Of a stretch of DNA of 64,000 bases, positions 56,877-64,000 are shown one piece after another (positions within the stretch are counted from its first letter, which is position 1; every line of letters starts with the position of its first letter). The notes below the pieces were generated by a model. That model had not been told where the DNA came from, searched no databases, and saw nothing but the letters and a program-made list of their open reading frames with translations. This stretch comes from JAFKFH01 sp017307375 (GTDB taxonomy: Bacteria > Pseudomonadota > Alphaproteobacteria > Ferrovibrionales > Ferrovibrionaceae). The stretch lies in the NCBI GenBank assembly GCA_965229335.1, contig OZ245874.1, positions 3,472,001-3,536,000 of the forward strand, in the 5' to 3' direction. The position numbers and the translations under genes were made by a program.

Positions 56877-57848
56877 CTATCCGACAACGATGCACGGGGC
56901 GGCGGGGCGCCGTCCGTCCAGCACGTCGATCACCGTCCGGGCGGCGATCCGATTGGTGCGGACAAGCCCTTCGTTGCTCGAACCGGCGCCATGGGCCGTG
57001 CCGATCACAGTGGGCAGGGCCAGCAGTTTCAGGATATCGGGGCGGCCCGCCGGATCCGCTTCCTTCTCGAAGACATCGAGCCCGGCGCCGCCAAGCCGGC
57101 CCGACCGCAGGGCCTCGAGCAGCGCGGCTTCGTCGATCAGGCCGCCGCGGGACGTATTGATGACGACGGCACCCGGCTTCATCCGGGCGATGGTTTCCGC
57201 ATTGATCAGGTGCCGTGTCGCTGCCGTCAGCGGCAGATGCAGGGTCACGACATCGCTGTGGGCGAGAAGCGTCGGCAGGTCGACGAACTCGATCCCGGGG
57301 GTACTGTCCGGCACCGGCGTATGGGCGAGGATCCGCACATCGAATCCGGCAAGGCGGCGCGCGACGGCCCGCGCGATGCGCCCGAACCCGATCAATCCCA
57401 CGGTCTTCTCGTAGAGTTCGCTCGAGACCAGCGGCGTCCATCGCCCGTTCTGCATCGCAAGATGGCCCTCGCGCAGCCGCTTGGCGAGGTTCAGCATCAT
57501 CCCGACGGCATGGTCGGCGACCGAGGCCTCGTTGCCGCCGGGCGCGATGGTCACCACGCGGCCGAGCGCCCTGGCGGCTTCGACGTCGACATTGTTGAAA
57601 CCGACGCCGCGCCGTGCGACGACCTTCAGACCGGGATGGGCAACCAGCAGGTCGCGGGTGACGGGCACCAACCCGACGATCCAGCCTGCGGCGCCGTCGA
57701 GCAGGCGGGCCAGGGTTGCGCCGTCGAGGGTATCGTCCTGGACGTCGTCGGGTAGTCCCGTGCGCACGACCTCGCAGCCATGCTCGCGCAGCAAGGCTTC
57801 GGTGCCTGGATCGAAGAAGCGGGTCGAGACGAGGACCTTGCGGCTCAT
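56877..57848 (-). CDS. D-2-hydroxyacid dehydrogenase family protein
   Basis: NAD-dependent oxidoreductase of 323 residues resembling D-3-phosphoglycerate dehydrogenase and other D-hydroxyacid dehydrogenases: substrate-loop RRGVGFNNVDVEAARALG, nucleotide fold GLIGFGRIARAVARRLAGFD, MKPGAVVINTSRGGLIDEAALLEAL and a catalytic His in IGTAHGAGSSNEG. The last replaces the usual TPHIAG pattern of SerA. Substrate unknown; it lacks an ACT domain. It starts 2 nt downstream of the SET-domain gene, so they are coupled. Confidence 0.85.
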   Translation of the reverse strand: MSRKVLVSTRFFDPGTEALLREHGCEVVRTGLPDDVQDDTLDGATLARLLDGAAGWIVGLVPVTRDLLVAHPGLKVVARRGVGFNNVDVEAARALGRVVTIAPGGNEASVADHAVGMMLNLAKRLREGHLAMQNGRWTPLVSSELYEKTVGLIGFGRIARAVARRLAGFDVRILAHTPVPDSTPGIEFVDLPTLLAHSDVVTLHLPLTAATRHLINAETIARMKPGAVVINTSRGGLIDEAALLEALRSGRLGGAGLDVFEKEADPAGRPDILKLLALPTVIGTAHGAGSSNEGLVRTNRIAARTVIDVLDGRRPAAPCIVVG

Positions 57849-57850
57849 CG

Positions 57851-58219
57851 TCAGACGAACTCGGTATCGTCGGTGAATTCGTTGTAGTTGCAGGTGATCT
57901 CTTCGCCTTCGGCAATGTCGCGAAGGGTGCGGGTCTCGGCCTCGGTATTGTCGGTGTTCGGGTTGTCGTCGTGGTTGATGAAACGGGTGTGGTCGAACGG
58001 CAGGACCCATCCGCCGGGTATCTGCGGCGTGCGATACGCGTAGCGATGGATGAAGCCGAGGGCAGGTTCCGCCAGGGCATCGACGACCGCCTCCGGGATC
58101 ACCTGGTCGACGCCGGGCTGGAAGCGCCAGATCACTGTGCCGGCGGGAATGGCACGGGCAGCATAACAACCGATGCCGTGAATCGGGCTGGCAGCGACAT
58201 AGGTCGGCACCAGAAGCAT
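57851..58219 (-). CDS. SET-domain protein (putative lysine methyltransferase)
   Basis: Small SET-domain protein of 122 residues. GIGCYAARAIPAGTVIWRFQPGVD, the AdoMet-binding FDHTRFINHDDNPNT (NHxxxPN) and IAEGEEITCNY motifs are all intact, and the C-terminus ends shortly after. Some bacterial SET proteins methylate chromatin-like or other proteins; the target here is unknown. It is co-oriented with the hydroxyacid dehydrogenase. The start is the ATG at 58219. Confidence 0.8.
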   Translation of the reverse strand: MLLVPTYVAASPIHGIGCYAARAIPAGTVIWRFQPGVDQVIPEAVVDALAEPALGFIHRYAYRTPQIPGGWVLPFDHTRFINHDDNPNTDNTEAETRTLRDIAEGEEITCNYNEFTDDTEFV

Positions 58220-58288
58220 GGCTGATCCTCCGTTTTGCGGGGCGAGGGCGGTTGGACACCGGGCTGATTCGAGCGCATAGTGTCGCCC

Positions 58289-58699
58289 ATGATAGGGGCA
58301 CTGAACAGCGCGCTTTCCGGCCTGGGTGCCGCGGCCTACGGCGCCGCGGTGACAGCCAACAACATTGCCAACCTGACGACGACCGGCCGCCCGGGCGCCG
58401 CCGCTGCCGGTGCAACCGGCGAGGGGGCCGCCTACCAGGCGCAGTCTGCGGTGAACGTCAGCGGTGCGGGCGGGCAGGGCGTCCAGGCGCAAGCCCGCCT
58501 GGTATCTCCGCCGACCTTGCTGCGTTACGATCCCACCAGTTCGTTCGCCAACGAAAACGGCGAGGTCGAGACCCCGAACGTCGACCTGGCCGAACAGGCC
58601 ACCAACCTGATTTCGGCGGATTCCGCCTACAAGGCCAACCTGGCCAGTTTTCGTACGGCCGACGACATGCTGAAGCAATTGATCGACCAGAAGGCGTGA
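58289..58699 (+). CDS. Orphan flagellar rod/hook-family protein
   Basis: A 136-residue protein combining the flagellar rod N-terminal pattern (ALSGLGAAAYGAAVTANNIANLTTTGRPG) with a C-terminal helix typical of FlgC/FlgF/FlgG (VDLAEQATNLISADSAYKANLASFRTADDMLKQLIDQKA). The central part is short. No other flagellar gene is nearby, so it may be an isolated FlgC-like gene or an unrelated adaptation. ATG at 58289; a GTG three codons upstream is possible. Confidence 0.75.
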   Translation: MIGALNSALSGLGAAAYGAAVTANNIANLTTTGRPGAAAAGATGEGAAYQAQSAVNVSGAGGQGVQAQARLVSPPTLLRYDPTSSFANENGEVETPNVDLAEQATNLISADSAYKANLASFRTADDMLKQLIDQKA

Positions 58700-58738
58700 C
58701 CTGAACGCCTCCAGCCCGATTATTTCGGAGACTTCGCA

Positions 58739-59797
58739 GTGGCCTTCGTCCCCGGTTCAGCCGCCGCCGCCCGTGCCGCGCTGTCCCCCCGCAACCGCCG
58801 GCAGATCGCTTTCTGGCTGCTTGCCGTCGCCGGGCTGATCTTTGTCATGGTCATGGTCGGCGGTGCGACCCGGCTGACTGAATCCGGCTTATCGATCGTC
58901 GATTGGCGGCCGGTCACCGGTGCACTGCCGCCGATGGACCAGCAGGACTGGATGGTCGAGTTCGACAAGTATCGGACTTCGCCCCAGTACCAGCAGGTCA
59001 ACAAGGGCATGAGCCTTGACGAGTTCAAGGAAATCTACTGGTGGGAGTGGGGCCACCGGCTGCTCGGCCGCCTCATCGGCTTTGCCTTCGCCTTGCCGTT
59101 CGTCGCGTTCCTGTTGCTGGGGCGCGTCGAGCGCGCGTTGATCCCCAAGCTGGCCGTGCTCTTCTTTCTCGGCGGCATGCAGGGTGCGCTCGGCTGGTTC
59201 ATGGTCGCGTCGGGCCTAGTCGACCGCCCGGCGGTCAGTCACTATCGGCTGGCCGCACATCTGTCGCTGGCCATCCTGATCTACCTGGCCCTGCTGTGGA
59301 CGGCCTGGGGACTGTTCGATCCCCGCGACGAGGCGCCCGGCGATCCGGCCCATCGTCGCGCCGGCCAATGGATCTGGGCGGCCCTCGCCGCGGCCGGAAT
59401 CCAGGTCGTGCTCGGCGCGTTCGTCGCCGGGCTGCGCGCCGGGCTGACCTACAACACCTGGCCGCTGATGGATGGTGACCTGATACCGGGCCATCTGTTC
59501 ATGCAGTCCCCGTGGTGGCTCAATTTCTTCGAGAACATCACGATGGTCCAGTTCCAGCATCGCAGCTTCGCCTGGGTCGTCGTCATTCTCGCGCTGGTTG
59601 CCGCCTGGCGCGCCGCCGCGCTCGGGTTGCGGCGGCCGGCCGCCATGGTGGCGCTGGCGGTCGTCGCGCAATTCATGCTCGGCATCATCACGCTGATCGA
59701 GGTCGTGCCGGTCTCGCTCGGCGTCGCCCACCAGGGAGGCGCCGTGGTCGTGCTGACGACGCTGTTGTGGCTGCTGCACCGGGTGCGCAGCCACTGA
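58739..59797 (+). CDS. ctaA: Heme A synthase CtaA
   Basis: Membrane oxygenase of 352 residues that converts heme O into heme A for cytochrome oxidase. GGATRLTESGLSIVDWRPVTG after the first helix, the EYWWEWGHR-type motif (IYWWEWGHRLLGR) and later VAHQGGAVVVLTTLLW contain the heme-ligand His residues. About eight membrane helices. GTG start after a GGAG at 58727. It belongs to the COX15/CtaA group typical of alphaproteobacteria. Confidence 0.95.
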   Translation: MAFVPGSAAAARAALSPRNRRQIAFWLLAVAGLIFVMVMVGGATRLTESGLSIVDWRPVTGALPPMDQQDWMVEFDKYRTSPQYQQVNKGMSLDEFKEIYWWEWGHRLLGRLIGFAFALPFVAFLLLGRVERALIPKLAVLFFLGGMQGALGWFMVASGLVDRPAVSHYRLAAHLSLAILIYLALLWTAWGLFDPRDEAPGDPAHRRAGQWIWAALAAAGIQVVLGAFVAGLRAGLTYNTWPLMDGDLIPGHLFMQSPWWLNFFENITMVQFQHRSFAWVVVILALVAAWRAAALGLRRPAAMVALAVVAQFMLGIITLIEVVPVSLGVAHQGGAVVVLTTLLWLLHRVRSH

Positions 59798-59805
59798 TCC
59801 GCGGC

Positions 59806-61389
59806 TCAGGCGCGCCGCACCTCGGCCACGAACCTCGCCACTTCCTTCCGCAGCAACTCGGCCTGGGCGGCCTGGTCGCGCGCTGCGCCCAGCACGTCGG
59901 CCGCCGCCTGGCCGGACTGGTCGGCCGAACGGTTGACCGCGTCGACCCCGTGTGACGCCTGGGTCGCGCCCCTGGCGGCATCCTCGACGTTGCGCGCGAT
60001 CGCGCGGGTGGCCGCCCCCTGTTCCTCGACCGCGGCGGCGATCGAGCCGGAGATCTCGTCGATCCGGCCGATGATGCCCCCGATCGCGTGGATCGCTTCG
60101 ACCGCGTCGCGCGAGGTGGCCTGGACGCCGGCGACCAGCTGGCTGATCTCGTCGGTTGCCTTGGCGGTCTGAGTGGCGAGCGTCTTGACCTCGCCGGCGA
60201 CGACGGCGAAGCCTTTGCCCGCATCACCGGCCCGCGCCGCCTCGATCGTCGCGTTCAGGGCCAGCAGGTTGGTCTGCTCGGCGATCTTGGTGATCAGATT
60301 GACCACGGCGCCGATCTTGTCGGCGGCCTCGGCCATGCCGCGGACGATCCCGTCGGTCGCCTCGGCCTGGGCGACCGCTTCCTGCGCCACCCGCGCCGAC
60401 GAGGCGACCTGGCCCGAAATCTCGTTGATCGACGCCGACAATTCCTCGGTTGCCGCGGCCACGGTCTGGACGTTGCCGGCCGTCGCCTCGGTCGCGTCGG
60501 CGGCCGCGCGGCTTTGCCGTGCCGTCTCGACGGCGATATCCGACATCGTGGTCGCGGTCTGCTGCATGGCCGCAGCCGACGACCCGACGCGGTCGACGAC
60601 GCCGCCCACCGTGCGTTCGAATTCCGAGGCCAGGTTGGTCATCGCCTCGCGGCGGCGCTGTTCGGCGGCATCGCGCGCCGCGGCCTCGGCGGCATTGCGC
60701 TCGGCGGCGCTGCGCAGCTCGGCTTCGGCCGCCTCGCGCTGGCGCCGGGCTTCGGCGGCGGCGGCCTCGGCCTCATGACGCAGCCGTGCGGCCTCGGCTT
60801 CCTGCTCGCGCTGCAGGCGATCATGCTCGGCCCGCGCGGCGGCTTGCCGGGCGGCCTCCGCCTCGGCCTCCAGGCGGCGGTTCGCCAGCGCCTGTTCCTT
60901 CAGGTGTTCGAGGGTGCGGGCGACCGTCCCGATTTCGTCGCCGCGCTCGCGGCCGGGAATCGCCACGCTCAGATCGCCGGCAGCGAGTCGGTCGACCGCG
61001 CCGCTCAACCGCGACAGCGGCGCGATCACCCGTCCCTGCACCACGACGAGTCCGGCCAGCGCGACCAGCAGGCTGAAGGCGAGGACCGCGCCGTCGAAGA
61101 CCACGTCGATCAGCGCCGACGAGGCCAGCCGTTGCGCCGGGGTCTCGCGGCCGGCTGGCGCCCGCCAGCTCGGCCCCAGCTGGAGGGCATAAAGCGGATT
61201 TTCCGGCGTCAGCTGGGCTGCGGCGGCCGGGTTGGCGGCGAGCTTGGAAACCGTCTGATAGCGGGCGAGCGACGAATAGCCGGTCCAGATCAGCTTGGCC
61301 ACCAGCATGGCGGCAAGCAGGCCCAGGACGACCAGCAGGCTGGTTCGGAGGGAGCGCCCGGCCAGCGGGCCGGAAACCGGAGCGGACAT
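59806..61389 (-). CDS. Methyl-accepting chemotaxis protein
   Basis: Transmembrane chemoreceptor of 527 residues: helix 1 (about 15-37), a short periplasmic segment (about 40-90), helix 2 (about 95-116), HAMP (about 117-170), then a charged Ala/Glu/Arg coiled-coil insertion (about 165-250) before the signalling domain. The CheA/CheW tip is IAEQTNLLALNATIEAARAGDAGKGFAVVAGEVK. No helical methylation pentapeptide was checked. The ligand is unknown and its small periplasmic domain is not a known sensor. Confidence 0.92.
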   Translation of the reverse strand: MSAPVSGPLAGRSLRTSLLVVLGLLAAMLVAKLIWTGYSSLARYQTVSKLAANPAAAAQLTPENPLYALQLGPSWRAPAGRETPAQRLASSALIDVVFDGAVLAFSLLVALAGLVVVQGRVIAPLSRLSGAVDRLAAGDLSVAIPGRERGDEIGTVARTLEHLKEQALANRRLEAEAEAARQAAARAEHDRLQREQEAEAARLRHEAEAAAAEARRQREAAEAELRSAAERNAAEAAARDAAEQRRREAMTNLASEFERTVGGVVDRVGSSAAAMQQTATTMSDIAVETARQSRAAADATEATAGNVQTVAAATEELSASINEISGQVASSARVAQEAVAQAEATDGIVRGMAEAADKIGAVVNLITKIAEQTNLLALNATIEAARAGDAGKGFAVVAGEVKTLATQTAKATDEISQLVAGVQATSRDAVEAIHAIGGIIGRIDEISGSIAAAVEEQGAATRAIARNVEDAARGATQASHGVDAVNRSADQSGQAAADVLGAARDQAAQAELLRKEVARFVAEVRRA

Positions 61390-61570
61390 GGGTGCGAGGC
61401 CTCACGCGCGGCAGGTTGCTGATCACGCAGCTTATCGGCGGTTTGGGTGTCCGTGCAATGCGCAACGATGACGCGCGCTGTCAGCAAGCGAAAGCCGATG
61501 TGCGGGGACAGGGCCGCAACGATCCTCGCGGAGGCCCAAACACCTGTTCCAGCCGCTTCGGCACGCTGCA

Positions 61571-61599
61571 TTGCGGCGTCCAACCCTTTTGTCCATAAT
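61571..61599 (+). promoter_or_regulatory. Promoter of the tatB-tatC-serS genes
   Basis: -35 TTGCGG (61571-61576), 17-bp spacer and -10 CATAAT (61594-61599), followed 50 nt later by the tatB start. Confidence 0.6.
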
Positions 61600-61649
61600 G
61601 CGCCCGCTTCAACGCGGCCCCGCTGGCCGCAAGTGCAGAGGGTCGTGTC

Positions 61650-62156
61650 ATTTCCTGGTCCGAGATTCTCATTATCGGCGTGCTGGCGCTGCTGGTCATC
61701 GGGCCGAAGGATCTGCCTAAGGTCCTGCGTGCGGTCAGCATCTACATCGGCAAGGCGCGCGAACTGGCCCGCGAATTTCAGTCCGGCCTGGACGACATGG
61801 TCCGCCAGGCCGAGCTCGACGAACTGAAGAAGAGCCTCACCGATGTCTCGGATGTCGGCAACACCATCGGTCGCGAAGTCAAGGAATCGATCGACCCGGG
61901 CGGGTCGCTCGCCAAGTCGCTCGACGTCTCCGATATCGCCCGCGACTCGGGGCCCGAACCGATGGGCGACTTCCGGCCCGCCGACACGGTGACGTCCGAC
62001 GTTGCCCAGGCCGCGCCGCCGGCTTTGCCCGAGCCGAGCTATCCGGTCGTCGAGACGATGCCTGTCGATACGACGTCCGTCGTTGCGCCCAAGCCCGATC
62101 CGGCCGCCGCGCCGGCATCCGAACCGCCCGTCAACAAGCCCTTGGGCCAAGCCTAG
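61650..62156 (+). CDS. tatB: Sec-independent translocase subunit TatB, non-canonical ATT start
   Basis: TatB receives twin-arginine substrates with TatC. Translated from 61650 the protein has 168 residues and opens (M)SWSEILIIGVLALLVIGPKDLPKVLRAVSIYIGKARE, the conserved TatB membrane helix and GPKDLP hinge, then an amphipathic helix and a Pro/Ala-rich tail. No ATG, GTG or TTG occurs in frame before the hinge; the next in-frame start, GTG 61680, would remove half the membrane helix. ATT at 61650 lies 7 nt after AGAGGG, so it is the likely start. An upstream CTG (61623) is the only alternative. Confidence 0.85.
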   Translation: MSWSEILIIGVLALLVIGPKDLPKVLRAVSIYIGKARELAREFQSGLDDMVRQAELDELKKSLTDVSDVGNTIGREVKESIDPGGSLAKSLDVSDIARDSGPEPMGDFRPADTVTSDVAQAAPPALPEPSYPVVETMPVDTTSVVAPKPDPAAAPASEPPVNKPLGQA

Positions 62157-62169
62157 AGTATAGCTGTCG

Positions 62170-63015
62170 ATGACCCAACCGACCCCGGAGGACGAGGCCG
62201 AGATCGAGCAATCGAAAATGCCGCTGCTGGATCATCTGATCGAGCTGCGCACGCGATTGATGTGGTCCGTCGGCGCGATCCTGATCTGCTTCGTCTTCTG
62301 CTTCTACTTCTCGTCCTATCTGTACAAGGTGCTGATGCACCCGCTGATCCTGGCCTATGGCTCGACCGAGGGGCGGCGGATGATCTTCACCGCGCCGCAG
62401 GAAGCCTTCTTCACCTATATGAAGGTGGCTTTCTGGTCGGCGGTTTTCATTTCCTTCCCGGTGATCGCGACGCAGCTCTACCGGTTCGTCGCACCGGGCC
62501 TCTACCGGCACGAGCGGCATGCCTTCCTGCCGTTCCTCGTCGCCACGCCGATCCTGTTCTTTCTGGGCGGGGCGCTGGTCTATTTCCTGATCATGCCGAT
62601 GGCGCTGCGATTCTTCATCGGTTTCGAGGTGCCGCGCGGCGACGACGGCCTGCCGATCGTGCTGGAGGCCAAGGTCAACGAGTACCTGTCGCTCGTGATG
62701 ACCCTGATCTTCGCCTTCGGGCTGGCCTTCCAGCTGCCGGTGCTGCTGACGCTGCTGGCCAAGGTCGGCCTCGTCACCTCGAAGGGCCTGCGCGAGAAGC
62801 GCCGCTACGCCATCCTCGGCGTGACCATCTTCTCGGCGGTCGTCACGCCGCCCGACGCGATCTCGATGCTCGGGCTCGCCATTCCGATGGCCTTGCTCTA
62901 CGAGATTTCGATCTGGACGGCCAGGCTGGTCGAGAAGAAGCGGCTGGAGGAACAGAAGAAGCGCGACGCGGAAGTCGAGGCCGCGATCGCCCGCGCCGAT
63001 GCCGATAACGGCTGA
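62170..63015 (+). CDS. tatC: Sec-independent translocase subunit TatC
   Basis: Six-helix inner-membrane protein of 281 residues and receptor for twin-arginine signal peptides. LLDHLIELRTRLMW, the FTAPQEAFFTYMKVAFW periplasmic-loop segment, QLYRFVAPGLYRHER and VVTPPDAISMLGLAIPMALLYE are TatC hallmarks. A charged tail of about 30 residues ends the protein. It follows tatB by 13 nt. Confidence 0.97.
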   Translation: MTQPTPEDEAEIEQSKMPLLDHLIELRTRLMWSVGAILICFVFCFYFSSYLYKVLMHPLILAYGSTEGRRMIFTAPQEAFFTYMKVAFWSAVFISFPVIATQLYRFVAPGLYRHERHAFLPFLVATPILFFLGGALVYFLIMPMALRFFIGFEVPRGDDGLPIVLEAKVNEYLSLVMTLIFAFGLAFQLPVLLTLLAKVGLVTSKGLREKRRYAILGVTIFSAVVTPPDAISMLGLAIPMALLYEISIWTARLVEKKRLEEQKKRDAEVEAAIARADADNG

Positions 63016-63033
63016 CATCAAGAGATTACCGAC

Positions 63034-64000
63034 ATGCACGACATAAAGCTCATTCGCGACGATCCCGCCGGTTTCGATGCTGCCTGCGCCCGGCGGGGCC
63101 TGTCGCCGTCGTCGGCGACCATCCTCGATCTCGATGCCCGCCGGCGCCAGGTCCAGACCCGGCTGCAGGAAATGCTGGCGCGCCGCAACGCCGCCTCGAA
63201 GGAAGTCGGTGCCGCGAAGGGCCGCAAGGACGAGGAAGCGGCGGCGCGGCTGATGGCCGAGGTCGCCGGGTTGAAGGACGATATCGCGGCCGGCGAGAAC
63301 GACGATCGCCGCTTGGGCGAGGAAATCGACACACTGCTGGCGGCGATCCCGAACCTGCCGCTCGAAGACGTTCCGGAAGGGGCCGACGAGAAGGACAATG
63401 TCGAATTGCGGCGTCACGGCGCGCCGCGCAATTTCGACTTCACCCCGCGCGAGCATTTCGATCTCGGCGAAGGGCTCGGCATGATGGATTTTGCCGCGGC
63501 CTCGAAGCTGTCCGGGGCGCGCTTCGTGGTGCTCAAGGGGGCGTTGGCCCGGCTCGAGCGGGCGCTGGGCCAGTTCATGCTGGACCTGCACACCGGCGAG
63601 CATGGCTACGAGGAAGTCAATCCGCCCGGGCTGGTGCGCGACGATGCGATGTTCGGCACCGGGCAGTTGCCCAAATTCGCCGACGACCAGTTCCGTACCG
63701 AGGACGGCTTCTGGCTGATTCCGACGGCCGAAGTGCCGCTGACCAACCTGGCCCGCGAGGCGATCTGGGACGACGAGGCACTGCCGCTGCGCTTTACCGC
63801 GCTGACCTCGTGCTACCGCAAGGAAGCCGGCGCCGCCGGGCGCGACACCCGCGGCATGATCCGCCAGCACCAGTTCCCGAAGGTCGAGATGGTGTCGGTG
63901 ACGACGCCGGAACAGTCGGCGGCCGAGCATGAGCGGATGACGCGCGCCGCCGAGACCGTGCTCGAACGGCTTGGCCTGCCCTACCGTACCATCGTGCTCT
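63034..64000 (+). CDS. serS: Seryl-tRNA synthetase SerS, 5' part (cut by the window edge)
   Basis: Opens with MHDIKLIRDDPAGFDAACARRG and has the N-terminal antiparallel coiled-coil arm (about 25-105; VQTRLQEMLARRNAASKEVG), followed by the class II catalytic core: VNPPGLVRDDAMFGTGQLPKF, WLIPTAEVPLTNL (motif 2 region start), FTALTSCYRKEAGAAGRDTRGMIRQHQFPKVEMV. It attaches serine to tRNA-Ser. The reading frame is open to the right edge (about 322 of some 425 residues). It starts 18 nt after the tatC stop. Confidence 0.95.
   Translation, partial: MHDIKLIRDDPAGFDAACARRGLSPSSATILDLDARRRQVQTRLQEMLARRNAASKEVGAAKGRKDEEAAARLMAEVAGLKDDIAAGENDDRRLGEEIDTLLAAIPNLPLEDVPEGADEKDNVELRRHGAPRNFDFTPREHFDLGEGLGMMDFAAASKLSGARFVVLKGALARLERALGQFMLDLHTGEHGYEEVNPPGLVRDDAMFGTGQLPKFADDQFRTEDGFWLIPTAEVPLTNLAREAIWDDEALPLRFTALTSCYRKEAGAAGRDTRGMIRQHQFPKVEMVSVTTPEQSAAEHERMTRAAETVLERLGLPYRTIVL

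Noticed and set aside
54400..56880. Intact prophage around the XRE/S24 repressor
   Set aside because: No integrase, terminase, portal or tail gene and no attachment duplication; only small unknown genes are there.
62131..63930. 599-codon open frame opposite tatC and serS
   Set aside because: Antisense shadow of two unmistakable genes.

Overview
This is one continuous stretch of a GC-rich bacterial chromosome, almost certainly from an alphaproteobacterium. The evidence is an aapJQMP amino-acid uptake operon, the mreBCD-PBP2-rodA cluster next to leuA, a tatBC-serS cluster and heme A synthase of the CtaA/COX15 type. I cannot name the genus; a Rhodospirillales-like relative is a guess. I see no insertion sequence, CRISPR array, rRNA operon or convincing intact prophage.

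Layout. 1-3.4 kb: a methyltransferase and a polysaccharide deacetylase, then a TPP riboswitch and thiC. 3.6-5.2 kb: leuA. 5.6-11.2 kb: the rod-shape and elongasome operon mreB-mreC-mreD-mrdA-rodA. 11.4-14.2 kb: a large secreted subtilisin-like protease. 14.3-16.7 kb: a small coiled-coil protein, a LysE exporter, a SHOCT lipoprotein, a solitary tatA and a Crp/Fnr regulator. 16.7-26.7 kb: a catabolic island. A seven-gene minus-strand operon (TetR regulator, enoyl-CoA hydratase, acyl-CoA ligase, two MaoC-fold proteins, alpha/beta hydrolase, SRPBCC protein) faces a five-gene Liv-type ABC uptake operon. The two promoters face away from each other, and each carries a copy of the same operator. Together they look like an uptake, CoA-activation and beta-oxidation system for an unknown carboxylic acid.

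26.7-28.6 kb: a zinc module (ZIP transporter, hisI, a 47-residue membrane protein and divergent zur). 28.7-32 kb: another enoyl-CoA hydratase, a ClC channel and a cystathionine beta-lyase. 32.2-36.6 kb: aapJQMP. 36.6-41.5 kb: an AraC regulator, a VirK/YbjX protein, an amidase, an SRPBCC-VOC fusion and a GNAT enzyme. 41.5-44.1 kb: sseA-alaX-cysK, a cysteine and sulfur group. 44.1-47.5 kb: GNAT, gamma-glutamylcyclotransferase, HAD hydrolase and photolyase. 47.6-49.2 kb: a LuxR-type regulator with a degenerate receiver, an XRE regulator and tRNA-Asn.

49.4-50.8 kb: two unknown genes. 50.8-54.4 kb: a secreted hydrolase, then pspC-pspB-pspA with divergent pspF and a textbook sigma-54 promoter. 54.5-56.9 kb: an accessory stretch of small unknown genes, a lipoprotein and an XRE/S24 repressor bracketed by two perfect 18-bp palindromes. 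56.9-64 kb: a hydroxyacid dehydrogenase, a SET-domain protein, an orphan flagellar-rod-like protein, ctaA, a chemoreceptor, then tatB (apparently starting at ATT), tatC and the 5' part of serS.

The most rewarding items are regulatory: the paired TetR operators, the paired XRE/S24 palindromes, the psp sigma-54 switch, the thiC riboswitch with a visible Shine-Dalgarno sequester, the candidate Zur site, and the non-canonical tatB start.
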